In this document: piece after piece, positions 8,156-15,130 of the stretch | Layout of the letters: the number at the start of each line of letters is the position of its first letter | Numbering within the stretch: position 1 is the stretch's first letter | Origin: JAGLQA01 sp023135565 | Lineage (GTDB): Bacteria > Acidobacteriota > Aminicenantia > UBA2199 | NCBI GenBank assembly: GCA_030639305.1 | Contig: DAOWCY010000050.1 | Coordinates: 1-37,961, forward strand | DNA length: 37,961 nucleotides | Direction: 5' to 3' | Translations under genes and position numbers: made by a program | Notes under the pieces: generated by a model | Database searches by the model: none | What the model was told of the DNA's origin: nothing | Seen by the model: the letters and a program-made list of their open reading frames with translations, nothing else

Positions 8156-10741
8156 TCACTTGATAAAAACTTCCTCACCTTTAATAGCAATCCGGGAATT
8201 AGTAGTCGGGTTAATTCCGGCTGCTATCTTCAACTCGTTTAATCTTGTTATAAATTCAGCTTTATTAGCTGCTCCGCCATACTCTTTTTCCAATATGAAT
8301 CGTATCACATCTTCGCTTGTCTCTATCCCAAATTTATTAGGAAGAAATACGTATATCTCTTTCCATTCCCCTAACAACTCTATATCCTCAAACCGTTTTA
8401 ACAAATCCACCAACAAAATCTTTTGCCAGGAAATACCGCCATCGAGGGGAGGTAACTTCTCTCTTTCCAACAGGTCTTCTACAAAAGTAAAAGGTTGTCC
8501 GGCAGCGGAATCCCGTTTGAATCTTTTTTTCGCAATAGCTTCCAACGCGGAGGATTTTGCTTCCGACCACCCGATTGTCGCAAGCGCCACAAAAGAACCC
8601 CGGGTGTATTTTTTTATATACCCGGGTAATTCGACCGGCAGGTGAATCACCCTTCTTGGATAACCGCGCGCCTTTACAAAATATTCACATAATTGCTGCT
8701 TGGTTATAATACCGCTGTGCGAGTCGAAATAATGGCCAAGTAAGGAAAGATAACCGCTGCCTTCAATCCTATGGTTTTTTTTTAGGATTATAGGATACCG
8801 GGACAATAAAAATGACTCACCGGGACAATACTTAATTAAAACCGTATATAATTCCTTCGCATCCGAGATATTATTCTTCTTACAAATTACGACATTGTCC
8901 TCGAATACACGGTCGATACTTAAATGGTGGTATTTGCCGATATTTCGTTTAATCCACAGGACAATTTTCTTTAAATCATCTTTATCAAAATCCACATTAT
9001 CCATATGAATTACTTTCCCATCTCCCCACCATTCGATTTTTTGCGAATTAGATAATCTCTGCGCCACCTGGTACTCTTTAAGACCTAACCCGGCGCTGAT
9101 ATCATTTTTTTTTATCCCATTTTTGAATCCCAATACATAATTTTCCAATACCGGTACACTGCTAGCAGTTTCTTTTTTTCTTATGGGTGCAATATACGGC
9201 GCTCTGTAAAAAAAGAATTTATTGCCGTACTTCAATTTCATACATGTATACAGCGCATGTTCGCTGTGAATGCCTGCCCTTTTACATTCCACAGCGAACT
9301 CGAAAAATGCGCCGTAAAGCGAGACACGTGTAGTTCCATGCTTCAATTTGTCCTGAACCCATTTTGCCACCACCTCTAAAATTTTTTTTTCGATCTCGAT
9401 ATTATCTTTATGAATATATACACCCCAATCCCATAACAAGATATCCTCCGAGCCGATTGCTAATTGGGGAATGGAATTCTCCGAAAACTCAACAAAACCG
9501 GAATATCCCTTATTCTTGATGGTGTCTATAAGGACATCCTTTTTTTTATAAACGGCAATTCCTTCCGGGAAGTAACGCTTAATGATGTTTTCCAATATAT
9601 TCGTTTTACATATTTTCTTATAAAAAAACTTATCCCGGTAGTTTTTAAAATAATACGTGGTAAATAAACTGGAAATCGCAGGTTGATTACAGCGGGTGAA
9701 ATCATACTCCAGGATGAACTCCAGAGCAGTGCTATCTATTTGCTTCCCGGATAACTCATCACCTAGTTTGAGTCTTTTCTTAAGAAATTTATCGATCTTG
9801 ATTAGTAAATTATTATTGTTTTCTCGCCAGACCTTAGCTTTATTATCGAAAACTATTTTCTTATCAAGAGCGGAAACAATCAAATTGAATAATTTGAATT
9901 CAATGGAACCTGTGACATTCAAATCCTCATCAAAAACTATAAGCTTTTTGTTTTCGTGAAAATCGGAAATGAAATTGTCAATGAAAACCCTGTATAAAAC
10001 GTTTATAGATTTATATAATAACTTCAAATCATCTGAACAAATTTGTCTCACTCTCTCTTTAGATATCGACAACTTTCGGCCTATTCCCTGCAGCGTTTCT
10101 CCCTTTTTTTGGCAATACCTTCTTTTGAAAATCTCAACACTTCTTTCTTTCTTAAAGATCTTTCTTAAATTCCGTTCGGTAAATAATTCATCCTTCGCAA
10201 AAACCAACCAGTCATGGAGTGAGCGACACCTTAATTTATATTCAGCCGCGGCTTCCGGTTCTTCTTCCGGGATAGACATCCCCAAACACAAGTTATGCTC
10301 ATTTAATAGGGATATTACCTCATTAAGGCTCTTTTTCCCAAATTTTTTTTCTTTCATCAATTCCGATTCCGACTTCCTTATTAAACCGGAAATTGTCTTT
10401 ATACCGGAATCTCTGAAGCATTTCAGGCTTCTCACTGAGAAATTGCATGATTCGACACTTCTATTGAGAAATAATTTCTGAGCATCGGTTAATCGAGTGG
10501 AGGGAAAATGTAACATGCCTAACCGAAGGCCGATCTTTTTTAAATTCGAATTTATGTCTTTCAGACTTGCTGCGCCAAAGTCCTTTAATTTCAACAAATC
10601 GGATTCAGTTAACTTTATTAACTCTCCAATGGTGTTTATTCCCAACAACCTCAGGCGGCGGTGACTCCTAACGGTTAAGTCAAGGCCTTTAATACCCTTT
10701 AAAAATAATGCTTTACTTAATGTTTCCAATTTGTTAATCAC
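8156..10741 (-). CDS. Tandem RNA polymerase alpha-CTD / sigma region 4-like protein
   Basis: An 861-aa cytoplasmic protein. Two RpoA C-terminal-type domains lie at about 20-76 (LTVRSHRRLRLLGINTIGEL to KIGLRLGM) and 99-155 (NFSVRSLKCFRDSGIKTISG to LCLGM). In the RNA polymerase alpha subunit this HhH fold binds UP elements and activators. At about 197-245 is a sigma-region-4-like helix-turn-helix (RSVEIFKRRYCQKKGETLQG, LSISKERVRQIC). The remaining 600 residues are unassigned. They include two alignable modules at about 437-516 and 571-651 (ALYTCMKLKYGNKFFFYRAP versus ELYTVLIKYCPGESFLLSRY). The start is GTG with a promoter (10796-10768) but no clear Shine-Dalgarno. The gene is visibly richer in A+T and Lys/Asn/Ile than its neighbours, suggesting transfer. 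A role as a transcription factor acting on promoter DNA or polymerase is inference. Confidence 0.8.
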   Translation of the reverse strand: MINKLETLSKALFLKGIKGLDLTVRSHRRLRLLGINTIGELIKLTESDLLKLKDFGAASLKDINSNLKKIGLRLGMLHFPSTRLTDAQKLFLNRSVESCNFSVRSLKCFRDSGIKTISGLIRKSESELMKEKKFGKKSLNEVISLLNEHNLCLGMSIPEEEPEAAAEYKLRCRSLHDWLVFAKDELFTERNLRKIFKKERSVEIFKRRYCQKKGETLQGIGRKLSISKERVRQICSDDLKLLYKSINVLYRVFIDNFISDFHENKKLIVFDEDLNVTGSIEFKLFNLIVSALDKKIVFDNKAKVWRENNNNLLIKIDKFLKKRLKLGDELSGKQIDSTALEFILEYDFTRCNQPAISSLFTTYYFKNYRDKFFYKKICKTNILENIIKRYFPEGIAVYKKKDVLIDTIKNKGYSGFVEFSENSIPQLAIGSEDILLWDWGVYIHKDNIEIEKKILEVVAKWVQDKLKHGTTRVSLYGAFFEFAVECKRAGIHSEHALYTCMKLKYGNKFFFYRAPYIAPIRKKETASSVPVLENYVLGFKNGIKKNDISAGLGLKEYQVAQRLSNSQKIEWWGDGKVIHMDNVDFDKDDLKKIVLWIKRNIGKYHHLSIDRVFEDNVVICKKNNISDAKELYTVLIKYCPGESFLLSRYPIILKKNHRIEGSGYLSLLGHYFDSHSGIITKQQLCEYFVKARGYPRRVIHLPVELPGYIKKYTRGSFVALATIGWSEAKSSALEAIAKKRFKRDSAAGQPFTFVEDLLEREKLPPLDGGISWQKILLVDLLKRFEDIELLGEWKEIYVFLPNKFGIETSEDVIRFILEKEYGGAANKAEFITRLNELKIAAGINPTTNSRIAIKGEEVFIK

Positions 10742-10767
10742 CTATTAAATTATTATTTTCAGATAGT

Positions 10768-10796
10768 ATTATACCCAAATATCCTATATAAATCAA
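10768..10796 (-). promoter_or_regulatory. Sigma70-type promoter of the alpha-CTD/sigma4 gene
   Basis: Minus strand TTGATT (10796-10791), a 17-nt spacer and a perfect TATAAT (10773-10768). It leaves a leader of about 20 nt before the GTG at 10741. Confidence 0.7.
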
Positions 10797-10920
10797 TAAA
10801 AAAATGATACACCCCAGGTATAAAGATGGTAAACTATCGAACAACAATGCTCTGTACTACTGATCGGTGAAAATCTTGTTTTTTCGCGAAGATTTAACAC
10901 ACCCCGCTTCCTCTCAAGAC
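10797..10920. other. Intergenic sequence without gene
   Basis: Together with the adjoining repeat (10921-11062) this fills the gap between two minus-strand genes. I see no reading frame with protein-like composition. TTTTTTCGCGAAGA near 10880 is a short palindromic spot. Confidence 0.4.
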
Positions 10921-11062
10921 TTGCCTTCGGCGACCCTGCCGGGGGCCGCCCCCATTGGGATCATCGTTGGGGGCCATCGGCATACCGAACCTTCAAAAAA
11001 GTTTGAACAAAACTTTTGATAATTTAGAAGCACTATCGACACCTCTGCTGCGAAGCAGTTTA
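10921..11062. repeat. Family I palindromic repeat, long variant
   Basis: TGCCTTCGGCGACCCTGCCG, then CCGCCCCCATTGGGATC and CGTTGGGGGCC, then CTTCAAAAAAGTTTGAACAA and an AATTTAGAAGC tail. The closest relative in the window is 20960-21090, which has the same CCCCATT...GTTGGGGGCC inverted pair. Confidence 0.8.
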
Positions 11063-11081
11063 TTATTAAAAATTTCCTGTG

Positions 11082-11112
11082 AAAAAAAAGGGCGGCCCAA
11101 ACAGACCGCCCT
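11082..11112 (-). terminator. Intrinsic terminator of the GspG-like protein gene
   Basis: Read on the minus strand: AGGGCGG, a loop of 10 nt, CCGCCCT, then eight T. It lies 19 nt after the stop codon at 11131. Confidence 0.9.
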
Positions 11113-11130
11113 CGGGGAATCCCTTCTTCG

Positions 11131-12321
11131 CTACTTCATTTTGTTCTTCAATATCTCCAGGTCTGGATAATACGCGAACTTGCCGTTGGCGACAATAATA
11201 TCCTGGCCTTTGTCTTTTTCACCATTACTGGTCCCTTTCTGATCGAATCCCGCAAACTTACCGTCACTGCCACTGCTGGCTATCCAATAATTTTCCGGGT
11301 TCTTTTTGTCATACTGATAGATGAATTCATTACCCCAGGCATCCTTTAAAGGTAAATACCTGACATACTTGGGCTGCAGCACCTTTACCAACTCCTTATA
11401 AGAATCCACCAGCGGCCCCTTCTTCCCGGTGCTTTCCCTGTAAGCGTGGACCGATACCATCGCGGTCTTCAAAGTACCCATGGTTTCGAAAACTTTCCCG
11501 GTAAAAGTTTTGGGGTCCACTTTTGCCCAGGCATAGTCGAAATCCGGGGCGTAGACGAACTGGTCGTTTTTTAATACGATGTCTTTGCCTTCATCCACCT
11601 TGCGCGGCCAGGCGCCTTTTTGATCGAATCCGCCGAACTTACCGTCACTACCGCCGCTGCCCAACCAGTAATTTTCCCCGTCGGATTTAAAGTAAAAATA
11701 GTTACCCCAGGGATCTCTAAGCGGTAGAATCCGGATATATTTGGGGGCGACTATCCCGGCTAATTTCTTCATGCAGTCGAGTTTGGGCAGCTTGCTCTCG
11801 TAGGCTTTGATAGCATTGCTGATGGTTTTCATGTCGCCGACGGTCATTTTCAGTTTTCCCATATAGTATCCGGGTATAGTGGACTCGGTGGTGAATTCCG
11901 GCTCCATTAACTCTCCCAGTAATTTGTTTCCGCCTTCGATCATCATCACCTTGCCTTTTTTAAAATACCAGACAGTGACAAATTCCAGCGCCCATTCCCT
12001 GCCCCGAGTGTCCCCGGCGAATCCTTCCAGGGTAAATCTTACAGCCACTTTGTCCTTTTTTGCAAAGATGTCGAAGACGTGGGCTTCCACAACTCCCAGG
12101 GCCCACATTTTTTCAAATACCGGCTTTGCTCTTTTGATTTCCCATTTTGACATAAGCTGGTCTAAAACCGCTGCGTCTTTGCTTTTAAAGACTTCGAGCA
12201 CTCGCTTGACCACGGCGATGTTCGCATCATCCTGCGAAGCCGTTCCACCTGCTCCCACTGAAGGAAAACACTCTGCCAAAACAAACAACATTAACAAAAT
12301 AATTAAAGCTGCTTTTTTCAT
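11131..12321 (-). CDS. Secreted protein: SnoaL-like domain plus two GspG-type C-terminal domains
   Basis: A 396-aa protein with a signal peptide (MKKAALIILLMLFVLAECF, cleavage probably near residue 24). Residues about 33-145 look like an NTF2/SnoaL-like domain (VKRVLEVFKSKDAAVLDQLM to FVTVWYFKKGKVMMIEGG). Two copies of the globular part of type II secretion major pseudopilins follow. The first has ILPLRDPWGNYFYF, YWLGSGGSDGKFGG and DIVLKND; the second has YLPLKDAWGNEFIYQ and YWIASSGSDGKFAG. Both keep the DPWGN-like and SDGK signatures, but the pseudopilin N-terminal prepilin helix is missing, so it is not a pilin subunit. AGGAGG lies 5 nt before ATG, and a GCCGC/GCGGC hairpin sits upstream. 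Function unknown. Confidence 0.8.
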   Translation of the reverse strand: MKKAALIILLMLFVLAECFPSVGAGGTASQDDANIAVVKRVLEVFKSKDAAVLDQLMSKWEIKRAKPVFEKMWALGVVEAHVFDIFAKKDKVAVRFTLEGFAGDTRGREWALEFVTVWYFKKGKVMMIEGGNKLLGELMEPEFTTESTIPGYYMGKLKMTVGDMKTISNAIKAYESKLPKLDCMKKLAGIVAPKYIRILPLRDPWGNYFYFKSDGENYWLGSGGSDGKFGGFDQKGAWPRKVDEGKDIVLKNDQFVYAPDFDYAWAKVDPKTFTGKVFETMGTLKTAMVSVHAYRESTGKKGPLVDSYKELVKVLQPKYVRYLPLKDAWGNEFIYQYDKKNPENYWIASSGSDGKFAGFDQKGTSNGEKDKGQDIIVANGKFAYYPDLEILKNKMK

Positions 12322-12409
12322 TTAATCCTCCTGTTTGCCGCTGAATTTTGCGGCTGTTTTTATTTTTTATTATTAAATGTCTCAACATTTTTCTCTTTAC
12401 TACCTTACC

Positions 12410-12547
12410 CTATGTCGCCGGGTTCCCGCTTGCACAACCCTTATAGGATGCCCCCGCCGGGGGCCGGCTGCGCAGGGCTTTCCACCAGTTGAAGAATACA
12501 TACACACCGAACAAGAGCAGCAAACCGATTAAAACCAATTTTTTCAT
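12410..12547 (-). CDS. Tiny single-pass membrane protein
   Basis: From the ATG at 12547 the product is 45 aa: MKKLVLIGLLLLFGVYVFFN forms one membrane helix, followed by WWKALRSR and a tail made by a GC-rich repeat fragment (CCCCGCCGGGGGCCGG at about 12451). I chose this start over the upstream in-frame ATG because GAAGGTG precedes it and the stop of the upstream small gene overlaps closely (TGAAATG). Family unknown. Confidence 0.5.
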   Translation of the reverse strand: MKKLVLIGLLLLFGVYVFFNWWKALRSRPPAGASYKGCASGNPAT

Positions 12548-12548
12548 T

Positions 12549-12719
12549 TCACCTTCTCCATATTTTTCTAAAAATTTTCGATGCCGTTTTTTTCCGGGCT
12601 TCATCCTTTGTCATATCTAAAGGATACAATCCGACGCACTGCACTGCTTTGCAAGAGCCGTACCTGTTTGCAATTATTACTAAAAAGTCTTTTATATCAA
12701 GCATTTCAATCATATTCAT
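12549..12719 (-). CDS. Small hypothetical protein, first gene of a two-gene unit
   Basis: About 56 aa from the ATG at 12719 (MNMIEMLDIKDFLVIIANRY, LYPLDMTKDEARKKTASKIF). The frame is open further up to a TTG at 12779, but a perfect promoter puts the transcript start near 12761, so that start cannot be used. The ribosome site is weak. I do not recognise the family. Its stop is one nucleotide from the start of the next tiny membrane protein, which suggests translational coupling. Confidence 0.45.
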   Translation of the reverse strand: MNMIEMLDIKDFLVIIANRYGSCKAVQCVGLYPLDMTKDEARKKTASKIFRKIWRR

Positions 12720-12767
12720 CCGCCAATTCCAGGGCGACCCGCCGGGCCTCCCTTTGATTGTATCGCT

Positions 12768-12796
12768 ATTATAATACAATTATTTCGTTTTGTCAA
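12768..12796 (-). promoter_or_regulatory. Perfect consensus sigma70 promoter for the two tiny genes
   Basis: Minus strand TTGACA (12796-12791), exactly 17 nt, TATAAT (12773-12768). It points away from the Phd/VapC operon that starts on the other strand about 100 bp away. Confidence 0.8.
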
Positions 12797-12899
12797 CTAA
12801 AAAAATAATTTTTTCTTAGCACTGATTGTTTCAGGGGTTTGAGGGCAGTGGTATAGAGACACTGGATTTGTTTGGGGGAAAAGAAAAAGCATAAAAAGG

Positions 12900-12928
12900 T
12901 TGACAATATAGTATTTTTATACTAACAT
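12900..12928 (+). promoter_or_regulatory. Promoter of the Phd/VapC operon
   Basis: Perfect TTGACA (12900-12905), 17-nt spacer, TAACAT (12923-12928). The spacer holds the palindrome AGTAT-TTTT-ATACT (12910-12923). The -10 region runs into the first operator copy. Confidence 0.55.
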
Positions 12929-12955
12929 GTACATGGCAGCGCTAACGATGTACAT
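12927..12955 (+). promoter_or_regulatory. Twin ATGTACAT operators of the toxin-antitoxin operon
   Basis: The self-complementary octamer ATGTACAT occurs at 12927-12934 and again at 12948-12955, 21 bp centre to centre (two helical turns), between the promoter and the antitoxin start. This is the arrangement expected for autoregulation by two antitoxin dimers. Confidence 0.75.
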
Positions 12956-12972
12956 ACTTGAGCGGAGGTAAA

Positions 12973-13200
12973 ATGATTACAGTCACAGCTACAAAATTAA
13001 GAAGCGATATATTTGTTTTCCTCGATAAGGTGGCGCAAGGGGAAACCATTACCGTACAGCGAAATGGCCGGGAGGTTGCCCTGATGGTTCCCGCAAACAG
13101 AGGAAACTGGCGTGACAGGATGAGAGAGAAAATCAAACTGTTAGTTCCGCCTGACGAAGCTTTTGCTCCCCTTGAAGACACCTGGGAGGAATACATTTGA
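12973..13200 (+). CDS. Phd/YefM-family antitoxin
   Basis: A 75-aa protein starting MITVTATKLRSDIFVFLDKV, with GETITVQRNGREVALMVP: the standard Phd/YefM DNA-binding fold. The C-terminal region (PPDEAFAPLEDTWEEYI) is the acidic segment that would thread across the toxin. The start at 12973 is chosen because GGAGG lies just upstream. An in-frame TTG at 12958 overlaps that ribosome site. It overlaps the toxin gene by 4 nt and should repress the operon through the ATGTACAT sites. Confidence 0.9.
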   Translation: MITVTATKLRSDIFVFLDKVAQGETITVQRNGREVALMVPANRGNWRDRMREKIKLLVPPDEAFAPLEDTWEEYI

Positions 13201-13595
13201 AGTCCAAAAAGTACCTGCTCGATACGCATGCGCTTGTTTTTTGGGTGGCTAAAGAGAAGGTATCAACCGACTTTGTCGCTTTTTTCGACAATCAAGGAAA
13301 AAAAGGTAATGTGTATTTTTCATCAGCTTCTATCTGGGAGATTGCCTTACTGGCGCGGAAGGGGCGTATTAAGATCAAAGATGTACACAGTTGGAAAACC
13401 GATTTGTTGAACAATTCCCCGGCCAGGATGATCGCGCCGACCGCTGAAGATATGATCGATTCGACGCTGCTGCCCGGTTTTCATAAAGACCCTTTTGACC
13501 GTTTGTTAATCGCCCAGGCAAAAAATATTTCTGCTGTGCTTGTCACCAGGGACCAGGATATTCGCCGTTATGATATAGATACTTTCTGGAAGTAG
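13197..13595 (+). CDS. PIN-domain toxin, VapC-type
   Basis: A 132-aa PIN-domain ribonuclease, the toxic partner of the preceding antitoxin. The acidic metal-binding set is visible: Asp9 in YLLDTHALVFW, Glu48 in SIWEIALL, Asp98/Asp101 in HKDPFDRLLIAQA, and Asp119 in TRDQDI. It belongs to the COG3744-like branch normally paired with Phd antitoxins. The start is TTG, overlapping the antitoxin stop (TTGA), which couples translation. It appears intact. Confidence 0.92.
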   Translation: MKSKKYLLDTHALVFWVAKEKVSTDFVAFFDNQGKKGNVYFSSASIWEIALLARKGRIKIKDVHSWKTDLLNNSPARMIAPTAEDMIDSTLLPGFHKDPFDRLLIAQAKNISAVLVTRDQDIRRYDIDTFWK

Positions 13596-13617
13596 TCCGG
13601 GAAACATTCCCAGGCCC

Positions 13618-13639
13618 AGCCCCGGCAGGGGCTTTCTTT
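13618..13639 (+). terminator. Intrinsic terminator after the VapC gene
   Basis: AGCCCC-GGCA-GGGGCT followed by TTCTTT, 23 nt downstream of the toxin stop. Confidence 0.75.
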
Positions 13640-13704
13640 GTGTTAATTTGTAGAATCTGTGGGCCGCTTTAAGCCCGGAGTAATCGCAGAACTCCCCTCA
13701 TCAT

Positions 13705-14502
13705 TCATTTTTTCAGGATTTTTTTCAGCTCTTTGAGGTTCTTGACCGCGCTGCCTTTATAATGATTGTTGCCGGATACGAATATCTTTTTGGCTTTCTC
13801 TTTTAACTTTTTGATTTTCTCGGCAATTTCGTTGAGTTCTAAGGCGCTGTAATCATAGTCATACCGCGCATCCCGGCCTGCCCCGGAAAACCAGGACCCG
13901 TAGTTCCTACCGTGCAGCCGGAAATAAGAAAGCCCCGGGTGGGTCACATAATCGGTTAGCCCCAACGAAAGCGATATAACCGGCTGGTCGATATTTACCC
14001 AGATAACGCCGTCTTGCACAAAACTATCGAGCACGTCCCCGTGTTCCCAACTATTGTGACGAAACTCCACGGCCTGTGTATACTCCCCAAAATTATGAGT
14101 GAGATCGTTTAAATACGCGAAATTCTCGCTGTTCAATTTAAAAGAGTAAGGAAACTGCGCCAATACACCGGCCAGTTTTCCGGCTTCTGCCAGCGGCGCA
14201 ATTGCTTGCTTAAAACTTTCGACATCTTGCGGCCTCATCACCCGCTTGTGGGTAAAATCCCGGAACACTTTAATCCAGAACTTAAAATCCGGCAGGGATT
14301 CGGTTTTTCTTACCCAGCCTGTAGTCAGTTTCAGAGTGGGGATGCGATAAAAAGTGGTGTTCACTTCCACGAATTGAAAATCACGGGCCAGGAATTCTAA
14401 GTGATTAAAACCGGCGGGGATTTTTTCCGGGTAAACGGTGCCTCGCCAATCTTTATAACTCCAGCCCGCAGTACCGAATGAATATTGCATTTTTATTGCC
14501 AT
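13705..14502 (-). CDS. DUF72 family protein (YecE-like)
   Basis: A 265-aa TIM-barrel-like protein of the DUF72 family, function not established. Hallmarks: FGTAGWSYKDWRG near the start, FVEVNTTFYRIP, FWIKVFRDFTHKR, GVLAQFPYSF, AVEFRHNSW, YFRLHGRN and the closing IFVSGNNHYKGSAV. The frame is open upstream through a dispersed repeat (its first 34 codons give MIKLFQKFGPRQG...). I place the start at the ATG at 14502, directly after the element, where the repeat's GGAGG lies 12 nt upstream. An ATG at 14490 is also possible. It stands alone between the VapC and ybeY genes. Confidence 0.9.
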   Translation of the reverse strand: MAIKMQYSFGTAGWSYKDWRGTVYPEKIPAGFNHLEFLARDFQFVEVNTTFYRIPTLKLTTGWVRKTESLPDFKFWIKVFRDFTHKRVMRPQDVESFKQAIAPLAEAGKLAGVLAQFPYSFKLNSENFAYLNDLTHNFGEYTQAVEFRHNSWEHGDVLDSFVQDGVIWVNIDQPVISLSLGLTDYVTHPGLSYFRLHGRNYGSWFSGAGRDARYDYDYSALELNEIAEKIKKLKEKAKKIFVSGNNHYKGSAVKNLKELKKILKK

Positions 14503-14514
14503 GATATTACTTAG

Positions 14515-14680
14515 CCTCCGGCGGCCCCACGCGCGTGGGGTGGCGTTAAGCCGCTGCGCGGCAGGTCCCTGCCGGGGGCCAAACTTTTGAAAAAGTTTGA
14601 TCAAAACTTCTATTTATTTAGAATCAAAAGCGCTCACCCGCTGCCTCTTGCGGCGAAGCGGCTCATAGCCCCCCCACGCG
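14515..14680. repeat. Family I palindromic repeat, full-length copy
   Basis: GCCTCCGGCGGCC, then CCCACGCGCGTGGGG (perfect inverted pair), AAGCCGCTGCGCGGCA, CCCTGCCGGGGGCCAAAC, the hairpin AAACTTTTGAAAAAGTTT, GATCAAAACTTC, a TTTAGAATCAAAAGCGCTC tail and CACCCGCTGCC. It fills the gap between ybeY and the DUF72 gene, with its CCGGAGGC end facing the DUF72 start. Confidence 0.88.
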
Positions 14681-14692
14681 CCGCGGGCTTGA

Positions 14693-15130
14693 TCAAAATT
14701 TTTCATGACTGATTTGACTATCCCTTTTTATATGTTTTTCCACCAACTGCTCCTGAAGCTGCTCCATTTCACCGGCATCGCTTTCATGATCGAGACCCGA
14801 TAAATGCAGCAGCCCATGAACCATCAAAGTAAACAACTCTTCCTGCAGCGTAATGCCGCTTTCCCGGGCCTGCTCCTCAGCTATAGGATAACATATAAAA
14901 ATATCACCAAGATAATAACCGCTGGGCAGCTCTTCATTAAAAGGAAAACTTAATACGTCCGTAGGGTAATCTTTCTGCAAATATTGGAGATTTAACGCCC
15001 TGGCTTCTTCTTTGTCTCCTAATTTTATCACCACATCACCATTGAGATTTTGTTGGGCGGCGATTTGCTCCAACCGTTCTACATAAAAAACTTCATCTAT
15101 TTTGAATTCCCCGGCAGTGATTTTGATCAT
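14693..15130 (-). CDS. ybeY: Endoribonuclease YbeY, rRNA maturation factor
   Basis: A 145-aa metal-dependent single-strand endoribonuclease needed for 16S rRNA 3' end maturation and ribosome quality control. The zinc motif is clear: His105, His109 and His115 in HGLLHLSGLDH. The upstream segment DYPTDVLSFPF is also family-typical. Its ATG shares a base with the stop of the preceding gene (TAATG), so translation is coupled. It is the third gene of the phoH-pgpH-ybeY order. Confidence 0.96.
   Translation of the reverse strand: MIKITAGEFKIDEVFYVERLEQIAAQQNLNGDVVIKLGDKEEARALNLQYLQKDYPTDVLSFPFNEELPSGYYLGDIFICYPIAEEQARESGITLQEELFTLMVHGLLHLSGLDHESDAGEMEQLQEQLVEKHIKRDSQISHEKF

Noticed and set aside
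8156..10741. Interpretation as a genuine RNA polymerase alpha subunit or sigma factor
   Set aside because: The alpha N-terminal assembly domain and sigma region 2 are both absent; only DNA/activator-contact modules are present.
12942..13229. 95-aa minus-strand open frame opposite the antitoxin gene
   Set aside because: Shadow of the antitoxin coding sequence, which has its own operators, ribosome site and family signature.
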